Shown: positions 17,164 to 28,187, counted from the first letter of the stretch. The stretch: DNA of 64,000 nucleotides from Paenibacillus sp. 32O-W (GCF_007679495.1 NZ_VEGP01000023.1:1-64000); one strand, 5' to 3'. Notes: a model not told the origin generated them from the sequence alone. Numbers and translations are program-made.

Positions 17164-19254
17164 ATGACACAACCACAATCTAAGCGTTCGAAATGGCTGA
17201 AATGGGTAGTTGCGTTTAGCATTGTATGCTCGCCGGTACTTCCGGGACCGGTTCCAGCGGCTAAAGCCTCCGTCGCCACTACGGATACGATCCGGGTCGC
17301 TTTATATATTGAATCGCCTAAGTATAAACTTTCCGTACCTGCAGTTACCGTCTCGACGAATGGCGGGCTCAGCATCGGATTCCGTCAAGCTGCCGGCCCC
17401 ACAATTGTGCCGGACGGGGCTCCGTCGGCCCTGCGGGCAAGCCTGGATCAATATGGCGTTCTTCTGATGGAGACGGATCAGTATACGGCGGCTAAAGCCT
17501 ATTACGATAAACTGGTTAAAGCCGGCTATTCCTCCACATTATTTGCTGCAGCCAAGCAGGGTAAGGAAGTTTATCAGGTTGGGATCGGCGGTTATGCCGA
17601 TGCTGCTTTAGCCGCAGCGGCACGGGACAAGGTAAAGGCCGACTCCTCCTTGGCCGCATCGGCGTCTGCCCAGTCCCTGACCGGCCCTCTCCGTTGGAGT
17701 GCGGGAACTTATTCTACGGAAGCGGAAGCTTCGGCCCGGGTAACGGAATTGCAGCAGGCCGGACTGCCGGCTGTGCTCGCTTATCATGAGGATGGCGCCG
17801 GGAACCCGGCTTTCTCCGCATGGATTGGACAAGAGGCCGACCAGACCGGAATGGCCGCCATACAGGCACAAGCTCTGCAGGTGATGCCGCAGCTGGCGCT
17901 GGTACAGGTCGATACTTCGCAACCGTATGCGGTTAAGCGGGATGATCGTACTCAGGGAATGGGAGAAACGCTGCCGCATCTGCAATTCAATGCCGGCAGC
18001 AAGCTGTGGATTTCATCATCCCAGCAATCCAGAATTAAAGTAACCGAGAAAGACAACCGCTCTTATCGCGGCAGTCTCGAGTTAAGTCAATACGGCGGGA
18101 AGCTTGCTGTAGTGAATGAGCTTCCTTTGGAACACTATTTATATTCCGTCGTGAGCACGGAGATGGGCCAGGGCTGGCCCATGGAGGCTCTCAAGGCACA
18201 AGCGGTAACTGCCCGCAGCTATGCTCTGGAGAAGGGAATGAAATATGAAATCGCCCATGTGACGGACAGTACCATCGATCAGGCCTACAATGGTGTAGAA
18301 TTCGACGATGTGATCGAGGCCGTTAATGCGACCGCCGGAGAGGTCATGGTAATGGGCAAGGGAATTTTCAGTCCGTTATTTTATTCAAACGGAGGCGGGA
18401 TTACCGCCGAATCCGAAGAGGTTTGGGGAAATCCGGCCCCCAATTACGCAAGTGTAAACAGTCCGGATTCGATAGCGGAGAAGGGCAAGCTTACCTGGTA
18501 CTTTGTGTGGCTGCCTAACGGGAAGACCGGGTATATCCGATCCGATTTGTTAAAGGATACCGGGTCCAAGAACGCAGCGGGCCTGTCTTATTACGAGCCT
18601 ACGGAGAACGGGGTTAATGTCCGGTCTTTTCCTGATACGAACAGAGCTTCTGCTGTTGATAAAGTAAACCAGGGGGATAAAATCGTTGTTCTAGATGAAG
18701 TGATCGAGAGCAATGCCTATTCCTGGATAAGAGGCACCTATACGTCTGCTGAAATGACCGGTATTATGAATAAGCAGCTGGCGGAGCCTCTGGCCGGGCC
18801 GCTCAGAAGCCTGGAAGTATCCAAGCGGGGGCCTAGCGGAAGGGCTCTCGAAATTAAGGCTAACGGCCAAGCCGTCCGGGTACAGTATCCCGATGCCATC
18901 CGTACCCTGCTGGGAGGCCTTCCGAGCACCCTGTTTGAAATTGAAGAAACGGGAAGGTATACTATACTGGGAGCAAATGATGTATCCCGGACCTACCCGG
19001 AATCCGCATTATCTATGTACGTAGTACAAGGTAGTTCGCCAAGCGCCGCTTTGCCCAACGAGTTCTTGGTATTGAACGGGGCCGGTGACGTACGTCTGGC
19101 GACCAAGGACCAGAAATTTATATTCAGGGGCAAAGGCAACGGACACGGTCTGGGCATGTCCCAATGGGGTGCCCGCGGATTAGCGGAGCAAGGTTATGAT
19201 TATAAGAAAATTTTGGAACACTATTATAAGGGAGTTACCATTACTAAGGACTGA
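17164..19254 (+). CDS. Secreted SpoIID/LytB-domain protein with SPOR-like repeats
   Basis: 696 residues. Signal peptide (about 1-40, ending VPAAKASVA). A region with SPOR-like repeats follows (about 100-240; SALRASLDQYGVLL, EAEASARVTELQQAG). The SpoIID/LytB domain starts near 300 and contains LPLEHYLYSVVSTEM and LKAQAVTARSYAL. It is interrupted by an SH3b-like segment (about 470-540, GVNVRSFPDT), and it closes with GKGNGHGLGMSQWGARGLA. SpoIID-type proteins cleave denuded peptidoglycan glycans; whether this one acts in spores or growth is unknown. ATG 17164 has GAAGGAG upstream; the longer frame to 16993 runs through the repeat element and is rejected. Nine bases before queA. Confidence 0.85.
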   Translation: MTQPQSKRSKWLKWVVAFSIVCSPVLPGPVPAAKASVATTDTIRVALYIESPKYKLSVPAVTVSTNGGLSIGFRQAAGPTIVPDGAPSALRASLDQYGVLLMETDQYTAAKAYYDKLVKAGYSSTLFAAAKQGKEVYQVGIGGYADAALAAAARDKVKADSSLAASASAQSLTGPLRWSAGTYSTEAEASARVTELQQAGLPAVLAYHEDGAGNPAFSAWIGQEADQTGMAAIQAQALQVMPQLALVQVDTSQPYAVKRDDRTQGMGETLPHLQFNAGSKLWISSSQQSRIKVTEKDNRSYRGSLELSQYGGKLAVVNELPLEHYLYSVVSTEMGQGWPMEALKAQAVTARSYALEKGMKYEIAHVTDSTIDQAYNGVEFDDVIEAVNATAGEVMVMGKGIFSPLFYSNGGGITAESEEVWGNPAPNYASVNSPDSIAEKGKLTWYFVWLPNGKTGYIRSDLLKDTGSKNAAGLSYYEPTENGVNVRSFPDTNRASAVDKVNQGDKIVVLDEVIESNAYSWIRGTYTSAEMTGIMNKQLAEPLAGPLRSLEVSKRGPSGRALEIKANGQAVRVQYPDAIRTLLGGLPSTLFEIEETGRYTILGANDVSRTYPESALSMYVVQGSSPSAALPNEFLVLNGAGDVRLATKDQKFIFRGKGNGHGLGMSQWGARGLAEQGYDYKKILEHYYKGVTITKD

Positions 19255-19263
19255 ATAATATCT

Positions 19264-20370
19264 ATGGATGTAGAATTGTTTAATTATCATCTGCCCGAAG
19301 AATTAATTGCTCAGACACCTCTGAAGAACCGGACTCATTCCCGGTTAATGACTCTCGATAAGCAGACGGGCCGGATCGGACACCATCTTTTTGAGCAGTT
19401 GGAAAGTTATTTGAAAGCCGGGGATTTACTCGTGTTAAATGATACGCGGGTCATTCCAGCCCGGCTTTTTGGCTATAAAGCAGATACCGGTGCCAAGGCA
19501 GAAGTACTGCTCCTCAAATCGTTGGGGGAAGACCGCTGGGAAGTATTGCTGCGACCGGCCAAACGATTCAAGGAAGGCTCACGGATAGAGTTCGGTTCGG
19601 GCGATGCATCGGAGGGGGCCCCCGCTTCCGCCGGTCAGCCGCTGCTCACAGCGGTGGTGGAGCAAGCGGGAGAAATGGGGAGCCGGGTTCTGCGATTTGA
19701 GTATCAAGGAATATTCAACGAGATTCTTGATCGCCTGGGACAAATGCCGCTTCCGCCTTATATTAAGGAAAGGCTTGAAGACCGGGAGCGTTATCAAACC
19801 GTTTATGCGAAGCATGAAGGATCTGCGGCGGCCCCGACGGCAGGGCTTCACTTTACGACCGAATATTTGGAAAGGCTGCAGCGGCAAGGGGTCCGTATCG
19901 CTTATGTAACCCTGCATGTTGGTCTGGGGACGTTCCGCCCGGTATCTGTCGACCGCGTTGAGGAGCATGAAATGCATGCGGAGTACTACAGCTTACCCCG
20001 GGAGACGGCCGATGCCATCAATGAAACCAGGGCTTCCGGGGGCCGCGTTATTGCTGTGGGAACAACATCGGCGCGAACATTGGAAACGGCAGCAAGAGTT
20101 TGTGGACTGGGAGCCGGACCAATGGTACAGGACAAGGAAGCACTGCAAGAGATACAGGCCTGCAGCGGGTGGACAGATATATTTCTATACCCGGGGGTGC
20201 CATTTCTGCTTGTGGACGCTCTCTTGACGAACTTTCATCTGCCGAAATCTACATTAATGATGCTGATCAGCGCAATGGCCGGTCGTGAGCGCATACTGAA
20301 AGCTTATGAGGAAGCTGTTCAACACAAGTATCGTTTCTTCAGCTTTGGAGATGCCATGTTTATCTATTAA
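19264..20370 (+). CDS. queA: S-adenosylmethionine:tRNA ribosyltransferase-isomerase
   Basis: 368 residues. QueA transfers the ribosyl part of SAM to preQ1 at the tRNA wobble position, giving epoxyqueuosine. Typical motifs: N-terminal [49 protein letters not shown] and the C-terminal [18 protein letters not shown]. Length is slightly above the usual ~345 because of an insert near 115-130. It is followed by tgt, its pathway partner. Confidence 0.97.
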   Translation: MDVELFNYHLPEELIAQTPLKNRTHSRLMTLDKQTGRIGHHLFEQLESYLKAGDLLVLNDTRVIPARLFGYKADTGAKAEVLLLKSLGEDRWEVLLRPAKRFKEGSRIEFGSGDASEGAPASAGQPLLTAVVEQAGEMGSRVLRFEYQGIFNEILDRLGQMPLPPYIKERLEDRERYQTVYAKHEGSAAAPTAGLHFTTEYLERLQRQGVRIAYVTLHVGLGTFRPVSVDRVEEHEMHAEYYSLPRETADAINETRASGGRVIAVGTTSARTLETAARVCGLGAGPMVQDKEALQEIQACSGWTDIFLYPGVPFLLVDALLTNFHLPKSTLMMLISAMAGRERILKAYEEAVQHKYRFFSFGDAMFIY

Positions 20371-20420
20371 CGGCCAGGCAAACCGGTACTACATTTAATG
20401 CGAAAAGAGAAAAGGGATGA

Positions 20421-21563
<1,143 letters not shown>

Positions 21564-21599
21564 AGAAATCGGGGTCGAAGTGGAAAGGGGTGAATGTTA

Positions 21600-21914
21600 A
21601 TGAGATATATGGCTGAAGCGGCGGCTGAGCCAGTGGGTACTGGCAATTTGCTTCTGTCCCTCTGGCCGATTGCCTTAATGTTCCTGATCCTCTATTTCTT
21701 GTTGCTGCGACCGCAGCAGAAGAGGCAGAAAGCTAGAAATGCGATGCTGCAAGCTTTGAAGAAGGGAGACAAGGTTATCACCATCGGCGGGCTGCACGGA
21801 ACGATTATCGAGATTACCGACGATACATGCGTGCTGCGGGTGAATGATGCGACCAAGATGACCTTCGAAAGATCGGCGATTAATTCCGTCGTCTCCTCAA
21901 ACTCGGAATCATAA
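21600..21914 (+). CDS. yajC: Preprotein translocase auxiliary subunit YajC
   Basis: 104 residues. One transmembrane helix (about 17-36, LWPIALMFLILYFLLL) followed by the family motif RPQQKRQK and a soluble domain with LKKGDKVITIGGLHGTI. YajC associates with SecDF-YidC. ATG 21600 is preferred because AAAGGGG is 9 bases upstream; ATG 21594 is only 3 bases from it. The queA-tgt-yajC order is conserved. Confidence 0.93.
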   Translation: MRYMAEAAAEPVGTGNLLLSLWPIALMFLILYFLLLRPQQKRQKARNAMLQALKKGDKVITIGGLHGTIIEITDDTCVLRVNDATKMTFERSAINSVVSSNSES

Positions 21915-21954
21915 GAGAGCGTCGCCGCAGAATGATCATGTACATAGACTATCC

Positions 21955-21982
21955 AAAAAAAGAGCCTGTTCAGGCTCTTTTT
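21955..21982. terminator. Bidirectional terminator between yajC and the PAP2 gene
   Basis: AAAAAGAGCCTG / CAGGCTCTTTTT with a short TT loop. The A-run on one side and T-run on the other serve both converging genes. Confidence 0.9.
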
Positions 21983-22078
21983 GCGTTTTGTGAGATAGTT
22001 TCGTACATTTATCCGCAGCAAAGTCAGTCTCACAGTTATACACATTCGTTCTCCGAAAGCTCCCCAGCAATTGACAAT

Positions 22079-22915
22079 TTACTGACTAAGGCTGTCATTC
22101 CGAGAGTGGTACGCTTTGGATTTTCCCGTTTTTCTTTCGCTGATTTTCATGCCTGCCAACGCAGCGCTAACGCCAAGCACGACTCCTGCGACCATATCCG
22201 TAACCCAATGAATCCCCAAATAAAAAATGGAGAAGATGATGAAGGCCGAGGTTAGGCCCGCAAACCAGCTCCAGAACCGGTTCCCTGATTTAAAAGCGAT
22301 AACGGCCATAGTAACGGATAGCGAAGTATGAAGGCTTGGGAAACAATTATCCAGACCTGATAGAGAACGATAAGTTTCTTCAAAGGTCGGGAACGAATCC
22401 AAAATCAGAAGACGTACGTCGGGATGGAAAGACCAGACTTCAAAAACCGGGAAAAACAGGTAAAACGGGAACGCCACCAAATAGTTGCCGATGATGGCAT
22501 AACAAACCGCATAAAAAAGAGATTGCTGTTTGTGAAAGGTATACACGGCAATGGAGACGATCATGACCGCCGGAAAGACAACAACATAGAAGAAGGAAGA
22601 GAGCCATGTCAGCGTCGGATGTTCAAAAAAGTGCTGTATGGAAGCTACCAGATTACCCTCCAAATGAAAGATGGCCGGTGTAAAATCGGTCTGGGCAGGT
22701 AATTTCTCCTCAACCCAAAGTTCGAGCCTATTTACTAACAAGATGGCTATAACAGCCGCAAAATGAAGAAAGTATTTGCGGGATGACAATAATTCCCTTA
22801 CGAAAGAACCGGCCACCGTTATGGGATTCGCTCTTGCAGCGAGCCCTAACAATACAATGACGGCAACAATGGTCCAGATGGTTACCCCTGTCATAGAGTG
22901 GAAGTTAAACATCAT
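22079..22915 (-). CDS. PAP2-family membrane phosphatase
   Basis: 278 residues with about six to seven transmembrane segments. The phosphatase motifs are seen as CFPSLHTS (residues near 196) and GIHWVTDMVAG (near 240), giving the catalytic His pair and Asp. The KxxxxxxRP first motif is not obvious, as in the AUR1/PAP2_3 branch. The likely substrate is a lipid phosphate in the membrane. AGGAGG precedes the start on the minus strand. Divergent tail-to-tail with yajC. Confidence 0.83.
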   Translation of the reverse strand: MMFNFHSMTGVTIWTIVAVIVLLGLAARANPITVAGSFVRELLSSRKYFLHFAAVIAILLVNRLELWVEEKLPAQTDFTPAIFHLEGNLVASIQHFFEHPTLTWLSSFFYVVVFPAVMIVSIAVYTFHKQQSLFYAVCYAIIGNYLVAFPFYLFFPVFEVWSFHPDVRLLILDSFPTFEETYRSLSGLDNCFPSLHTSLSVTMAVIAFKSGNRFWSWFAGLTSAFIIFSIFYLGIHWVTDMVAGVVLGVSAALAGMKISERKTGKSKAYHSRNDSLSQ

Positions 22916-22998
22916 GGATTCCTCCTAATGTGGTTGTCTGTCGCCCAAAAACACAACGAACCGTATTATATCACATTAGGACGGATTGTAAATGGTAA

Positions 22999-23388
22999 TT
23001 ATTTATGGGTATTTACGCCTATAATGCCGCCCAGAGCCCCGATAAAGAAGCTCGCTGCGCTGAATAAAATCGTGTTTAAGTCAAAGCCTTTATCAAATCC
23101 GAGGAAACCGATCATAATTATAATCACACTATAGACCAGCCCCAGAATCCCCCCGTAATACCATCCTTTCATTTCCGCCTTCCTGCCGGCAACCCATCCT
23201 CCCAGACATAAAGAAATGGTATGAATAATGTATGCGTATGCAGGGAGCGCGTCTTCTTTTTGATCCGTTAGCATAAGGATAAGAGAAGTAATGACAGCCG
23301 CAATACTCATAATGATGAAGGCATACAGCAGGCCGGACAGGATAGGGGATTGAATCCGTACACGGGAAGTGTCGTTCTTGGTTTCCAT
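22999..23388 (-). CDS. TIGR04086-family membrane protein (YrzE-like)
   Basis: 129 residues with four hydrophobic segments (about 14-36, 46-65, 75-95, 101-122). The glycine-rich LGGWVAGRKAEMKGWYYGG loop is typical of TIGR04086 proteins. Function unknown. B. subtilis yrzE occupies the same neighbourhood after yajC. The METKN start at 23388 has GGAGG upstream; the longer frame to 23436 lacks one. Confidence 0.82.
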   Translation of the reverse strand: METKNDTSRVRIQSPILSGLLYAFIIMSIAAVITSLILMLTDQKEDALPAYAYIIHTISLCLGGWVAGRKAEMKGWYYGGILGLVYSVIIIMIGFLGFDKGFDLNTILFSAASFFIGALGGIIGVNTHK

Positions 23389-23490
23389 ATAGCTTTCCTC
23401 CTTACTTTTGGGAATGCAAAACTCATCCTTGTACATTGTATGGCCAAGCAGGAGTGATTAGTACAAAGGAGGGAAAGGTTGAGCAGGTAA

Positions 23491-23519
23491 TAGACGGGAT
23501 TGGAAGATTTATGTATAAT
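23491..23519 (+). promoter_or_regulatory. Promoter of the ArsB/NhaD gene
   Basis: TAGACG (23491-23496), 17 bases, perfect TATAAT (23514-23519). Confidence 0.6.
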
Positions 23520-23557
23520 CTTCAATTAGCACAATCGAAACACAAAGGAGTGCAACT

Positions 23558-24871
23558 ATGAACGAGTTATCGATGGAAGCGGCGACCTGGCAAGTCGTTG
23601 CTGCTGTAGTGATTTTCCTGGTCAGCTACGCACTGATTGTTGCGGAGAAATGGAACCGGGCAGTGATTGCCATGGCCGGCGCTATCCTGATGATCATCCT
23701 GGGTCTGGTTGATTTCGAGGCAGCCTACCAATCCTACGTGGATTGGAAAACGATATTTTTATTAATCGGCATGATGATCATTGTAGGAATTACGAGCAAA
23801 AGCGGTGTTTTTCAATATTTGGCGGTCCGAGCGGCGCAGAAAGCCAAGGGGGACCCGATCCGGATTCTGATTCTGCTCTCTTTGCTTACTGCAGGAGGCT
23901 CGGCTTTGCTGGATAATGTGACTATGGTACTGCTAATGGTGCCGATTACGTTTTCTGTAACACGTATTCTCAAGCTGAATCCGGTTCCCTTCCTTATTGC
24001 CGAAATTATTTCGGCCAACATGGGAGGAACGGCAACCCTTATCGGTGATCCCCCCAATCTTATGATTGGTTCGGCTACACATCTTAATTTTATTGATTTT
24101 CTGATTCATCTGGCGCCGGTTATTCTTATTATTCTTGGTGTGACCCTATTGTTCTTCAAGCTGCTGTACGGCAAACAGCTCAAGGTGCAGGCCAAGGAGC
24201 GCAAAGAATTAATGAAGCTGAGCGCAAGAAGCTACATAACGGATAAACCCTTGCTTATAAAATCTTTAATCGTTGTTGGATTAACGATTATCGGCTTTCT
24301 TATCCATCATCTCCTGCATCTTGAAGTCGCCGTAATTGCCATGGCCGGGGCTACGATTCTAATGCTGGTGGCCGTTAAAGATAATGATGTTGAAGAGATG
24401 CTTCAATCGGTAGAGTGGGTCACCATTTTGTTCTTCGCAGGACTATTTGTGCTTATTGGCGGATTGATTGAAGTCGGGGTTATTCGCAGTTTGGCTACAG
24501 GGATGCTGCAGATTACGGAAGGGGATATCGCTTTTACCGCAATGCTGGTTCTGTGGGTCTCGGGGTTTGCTTCGGCAACAATAGACAACATTCCGTTCGT
24601 AGCGACTATGATTCCTCTAATTAAAGATATGGGAGCTCAGCTTAATGTAGATCCGTCCGCTTTGAACCCGGTTTGGTGGTCTTTGGCGTTAGGGGCTTGC
24701 CTGGGAGGCAATGGAACGTTGATCGGCGCATCAGCCAATTTGATCGTAGCTGGAATGGCCAAGAAGGAAGGAAAAGCATTTTCTTATATGGAGTTTCTTA
24801 AAGTAGGAGCACCGGTAACCCTGATTTCTCTTGTTATTTCGTCCGTATATGTTTATTTTGTCTTACTATGA
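23558..24871 (+). CDS. ArsB/NhaD-family ion transporter
   Basis: 437 residues with about 11-12 transmembrane helices. Family signatures: SALLDNVTMVLLMVP, ANMGGTATLIGDPPNLMIGS, SATIDNIPFVATMIP and a second GGNGTLIGASAN, showing the inverted-repeat architecture. Members export arsenite or exchange Na+ for H+. No arsR or arsC lies nearby, so an Na+/H+ or anion role is at least as likely. It has its own promoter. Confidence 0.88.
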   Translation: MNELSMEAATWQVVAAVVIFLVSYALIVAEKWNRAVIAMAGAILMIILGLVDFEAAYQSYVDWKTIFLLIGMMIIVGITSKSGVFQYLAVRAAQKAKGDPIRILILLSLLTAGGSALLDNVTMVLLMVPITFSVTRILKLNPVPFLIAEIISANMGGTATLIGDPPNLMIGSATHLNFIDFLIHLAPVILIILGVTLLFFKLLYGKQLKVQAKERKELMKLSARSYITDKPLLIKSLIVVGLTIIGFLIHHLLHLEVAVIAMAGATILMLVAVKDNDVEEMLQSVEWVTILFFAGLFVLIGGLIEVGVIRSLATGMLQITEGDIAFTAMLVLWVSGFASATIDNIPFVATMIPLIKDMGAQLNVDPSALNPVWWSLALGACLGGNGTLIGASANLIVAGMAKKEGKAFSYMEFLKVGAPVTLISLVISSVYVYFVLL

Positions 24872-25076
24872 CCGGCGGCGCAATTGAAAATATAGGAAGA
24901 TTTGAAATGGTTCAACCCTAGCGATCCTTAATCTCTTCTGGAACAAGGCCGATGGCGAATTGCCAGCAATTAGACAAGGATTTATTGCATGAGAGCAGCA
25001 GGTAAAGGTCAGAATACCCATTGAACCTTTCGTTCTGTCGAGCAACAGTGCAAGCAGGGAACAGGAGGATGTTACA

Positions 25077-25925
25077 ATGGACGTTCTGATTCTTTCCACT
25101 CGAACCATTGCCATGTATGTTATTGTTTATATCGTGCTTCGACTTATGGGCAAAAGGGAAATCGGCAAGCTGTCTGTATTCGACTTTGTTATTTCCATAA
25201 TGATTGCCGAAATTGCGGTGTTCGTTATCGAGGATGAAGATAAGCCCTTCTGGGAAGGGTTATTGCCCATCGTCATCCTGCTCGTGATTCAGGTTGGCCT
25301 TGCCTATATCATGCTCTATAGCCGGAAGTTCAGGGTATTTATGGATGGAAAGCCCAGTTACTTGATTAAAAATGGAAAATTGAACCGAAAAGAAATGAAG
25401 AAACAAAGGTATAATTTGGATGATTTAATCCTTCAGCTGCGCGAAAACAAAATTACGAATGTTTCCGATGTTGAATTCGCCATTTTGGAAACTACAGGAA
25501 AGCTTACGGTAGTAGAAAAGCAAAAAAATCAAGCTCAGCAATTACCGCAAGGTCAATCACTATCTACTCAACAGGCAAGTCAGCCCCAGCCCCAGCCTCA
25601 GTCCTCTAGCCAATCATCCAAACAACAGGGGCAAGCGGGCAAGAAGAAGAAAAACAAACAGTCCAAGCAAGCACAGGCTCAAACTCAGGCCCAGGCGCAA
25701 ACAGTCAATCCTCCGGCCAAACCGGCAAAGGAAAAAGTCCGCTACGAAGGGTTGCCCCTTCCCCTTATTATGGACGGAAAGGTGCAGGATAAAAATTTGG
25801 ACAAAATCGGTAAAACTCGTTTCTGGCTAAAAAATGAGCTTCAGACGAATGGAGTTAACGATTTTAAAGAAGTGTTCTTCTGTTCTATTGATCATAAGGG
25901 GAAATTATTTGTGGATAAAAAATGA
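25077..25925 (+). CDS. DUF421 (YetF-like) membrane protein with Gln-rich linker
   Basis: 282 residues. Three N-terminal helices (about 9-24, 38-58, 63-83), with RLMGKREIGKLSVFDFVISI typical of DUF421. The cytoplasmic YetF domain (about 90-150, YNLDDLILQLRENKI) is interrupted by a low-complexity Gln/Ser/Ala/Lys linker (about 148-222) and resumes with EGLPLPLIMDGKV and NDFKEVFFCSIDHKGKLFV. YetF proteins affect spore germinant-receptor inhibition in Bacillus, but the function here is not shown. The linker is unusual. GGAGG precedes ATG 25077. Confidence 0.85.
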   Translation: MDVLILSTRTIAMYVIVYIVLRLMGKREIGKLSVFDFVISIMIAEIAVFVIEDEDKPFWEGLLPIVILLVIQVGLAYIMLYSRKFRVFMDGKPSYLIKNGKLNRKEMKKQRYNLDDLILQLRENKITNVSDVEFAILETTGKLTVVEKQKNQAQQLPQGQSLSTQQASQPQPQPQSSSQSSKQQGQAGKKKKNKQSKQAQAQTQAQAQTVNPPAKPAKEKVRYEGLPLPLIMDGKVQDKNLDKIGKTRFWLKNELQTNGVNDFKEVFFCSIDHKGKLFVDKK

Positions 25926-25927
25926 AT

Positions 25928-25957
25928 AATAGGCGCCTGACCTGGGGCGCCTTATTC
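25928..25957. terminator. Terminator between the DUF421 gene and spoVB
   Basis: AATAGGCGCC / GGCGCCTTATT around an eight-base loop; flanking A/T on both sides suits both converging genes, more convincingly for the minus strand. Confidence 0.6.
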
Positions 25958-26001
25958 GTCATGTAAAAGGGGGCGATGTTTCGTCATTGATCGTCATGTT
26001 G

Positions 26002-27564
26002 TTACAGCTTTTTGCCGATCCAGGGAACCCTCCTCAAATCATTGCGGTCTACTATTTTAAGTATGGTTATACAGACGAGATAGATAGTGAATCCCAGCAG
26101 ACAGGCATAGATAAATCTCGGAAAGGGCTGCTGTATCCAATTGGAGTTCATCACCGCATAGGAGCCTAAGCCGGTAATCCCCATCGCGACAACGACTTTA
26201 AAAAAGTCGGCCGCGTTCATCGAAAACTTCAGCATTCTGGATACGCTCGACCAGTTTAACCAAGCTACAACAATCGTGTGGATATTGATTGCCATAATGG
26301 CTCCGAGTATGCCGAAATTTGGTTTTGAAGCCAGCCAATAAATCAGAAATAGCTTGATAATTGCGCCGACCAATGTGTTTCTAAGAGCAATCCCGGGTCG
26401 ATTCAGAGCTTGCAGGGTGGCCTCAAGAGGCCCTTTTAAATACATAATCAGCGCAACAGGCGCAAGCATTTTCAACATGACGCCGATATCGCTTTGATTG
26501 TACAAGTAGTAAGTAATAGGGTCAGCCAGCACATACATAATGACGGCAAAAGGAGCTCCTGAAACCAGCGCAAGCCGCAGCGATTGGTGCAGCCTTTTAT
26601 GAATCGTGCGCATATCCTTGCGTGCGGCAGCCTCAGATAAAGATGGAATGAGCGAGACCGAAAGGGAATAAGTCAGGGCACTCGGGAGCATTAGAATTGG
26701 CAGGATCATGCCCTGCAGAGCCCCGTATTGTGAAGTGGCCACGGCGGTGGCCACTCCCGCAACCGCCAAGCTTTGGATGATCAGAATGGACTCCAGGAAG
26801 TAGGAGGAAGAGCCGACAAGCCGGCTTCCGGTAACCGGAACGGAAATATGAAAAATCTTTTTTAAAGTATCCAGCCTGCCCCCGTTTCCGGAACCGATTT
26901 TGGCGGATTGGTAAACATTGTACTTTTTACGTGTAACGCTATATTGGTACAATAGAATGGCAAGTCCGGAAATTTCTCCGATCAGGACGCCGAACATAGC
27001 TCCCGCCGCGGCAAACTCTATTCCATAAGGAAGCATCACATAGGAACAGAGGAGCATTGTAACAATGCGGACGAGCGTTTCGAAAGTCTGGGAAACCGCT
27101 GTAGGGATCATGTTCTGCCTTCCCTGGAAATAACCGCGGTAAACCGACGAGATACCGACGATCGGAATAATCGGACTCATGCATAAGAAAGTATAATATA
27201 CACGTGAATCGGTAAACAAATGAGTGGTTATCCAGCGCGAGGAGATGACGATAAGCAGCGTGAAAAGCAGACTCAGGCTGATGATGACGGCCAGAGATAG
27301 ATGGAGAACCTGCCGGGCTCTCCTTTCATTGCCTTGGGATTCCGCTTCGGCGACCAGCTTGGCAATGGCAAGAGGGATTCCGCCCGTCGTAATGGTCAAC
27401 ACGACACTGAGGAAGGGCCATCCCATCTGATAAAGGCCAACCCCCTCCGCGCCAATAACACGCGGCAATGTAATCCGGGGCAGGAAACCGAGAAGCCGAT
27501 TGATAATGCCGGCAGCCAGCAGAATCATTGCCCCTTGAATAAACGATTGCTTATACTTTCCCAA
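26002..27564 (-). CDS. spoVB: Stage V sporulation protein B-like lipid flippase
   Basis: 520 residues, MOP superfamily (MurJ/MATE-like), about 14 transmembrane helices. It begins QSFIQGAMILLAAGIINRLLGFLPRI as in SpoVB. SpoVB is needed for spore cortex synthesis, probably moving lipid-linked precursors. It lies next to comN and secDF as in B. subtilis. Vegetative paralogues such as YkvU and YtgP share the fold, so the paralogue choice rests on position. Confidence 0.87.
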   Translation of the reverse strand: MGKYKQSFIQGAMILLAAGIINRLLGFLPRITLPRVIGAEGVGLYQMGWPFLSVVLTITTGGIPLAIAKLVAEAESQGNERRARQVLHLSLAVIISLSLLFTLLIVISSRWITTHLFTDSRVYYTFLCMSPIIPIVGISSVYRGYFQGRQNMIPTAVSQTFETLVRIVTMLLCSYVMLPYGIEFAAAGAMFGVLIGEISGLAILLYQYSVTRKKYNVYQSAKIGSGNGGRLDTLKKIFHISVPVTGSRLVGSSSYFLESILIIQSLAVAGVATAVATSQYGALQGMILPILMLPSALTYSLSVSLIPSLSEAAARKDMRTIHKRLHQSLRLALVSGAPFAVIMYVLADPITYYLYNQSDIGVMLKMLAPVALIMYLKGPLEATLQALNRPGIALRNTLVGAIIKLFLIYWLASKPNFGILGAIMAINIHTIVVAWLNWSSVSRMLKFSMNAADFFKVVVAMGITGLGSYAVMNSNWIQQPFPRFIYACLLGFTIYLVCITILKIVDRNDLRRVPWIGKKL

Positions 27565-27882
27565 ATTATGTCCCCTCTTCCCGTTAACCCGCAGGTTGTC
27601 TTAAATAATGGATATGCAGAAGGTGGCCAAGCTCATGCTTAAATCGAAGCAGAAAAATAATAACCTTGGCAGGATTAAGCCGTTGGACGCAGAATATTCT
27701 AGAGGATCGCCGATTGTAATATCAATTAGGGGGCGGCCGAAGGGCTGAGGAAGTAGAGTTTCTCCATTTTCCAGCGTTATTCTTTTAGAAGATGTAGGAC
27801 TATTGGGATAATCTGCGGATATAGTCTGGTATCACCTGATTTAGGCAGGGTCAGCAACAACTCCTTGGGGAGGGGAAGGCCG
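27565..27882. other. Divergent intergenic region spoVB-comN
   Basis: About 318 bases between divergent genes. The minus-strand end carries the GAGGGG site of spoVB. Toward comN, TTTAGA and GATAAT with 17 bases between (about 27785-27814) are a weak promoter candidate. A purine-rich GGGGGCGGCCGAAGGGC stretch lies near 27729. No gene or repeat seen. Confidence 0.45.
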
Positions 27883-28140
27883 ATGGATCACGAACGATCA
27901 TTTACGACGGAAGAACTGGAGGAAGTGATACTGCATTTATGTCGCATGAAAGCGGAGGAATTTGCGGTCATAGGATACGAACAGGTTAGCGAGCGGGAGA
28001 TAAGGAATTATTTTAACGACAAATACCGTCACAAGGGGCATCCTCCTCTTCATCAACTGGTTAATGACATCTTGTCACTTAGTGTTCCCCAATTTATGAA
28101 CTGGATGACAATGCAGGCTTTCAAGGGCGCCCCGTTCTAG
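27883..28140 (+). CDS. comN: Post-transcriptional regulator ComN
   Basis: 85 residues, ComN (YrzD) family. In B. subtilis ComN controls accumulation of comE mRNA and localises with DivIVA. Visible here is an acidic helical N-terminal half with EELEEVILHLCRMKAEEFAVIGY and a basic NYFNDKYRHKGHPPLHQLVNDIL segment typical of the family. ATG 27883 has AGGGGAAGG upstream; an in-frame TTG at 27865 overlaps the site. The position between spoVB and secD matches Bacillus. Confidence 0.85.
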   Translation: MDHERSFTTEELEEVILHLCRMKAEEFAVIGYEQVSEREIRNYFNDKYRHKGHPPLHQLVNDILSLSVPQFMNWMTMQAFKGAPF

Positions 28141-28154
28141 GAACGGGTTTTTTT
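28131..28154 (+). terminator. Terminator whose loop is the comN stop codon
   Basis: CCCGTTC (28131-28137), loop TAG (28138-28140, the comN stop), GAACGGG (28141-28147), then seven T. Confidence 0.88.
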
Positions 28155-28187
28155 GGTTAGAATGAGGCTTTTGCTATTTATAGCAAA

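Noticed and set aside
23558-24871. Arsenic resistance operon
   Set aside because: The transporter is alone, with no arsR or arsC beside it; an Na+/H+ role is equally possible.
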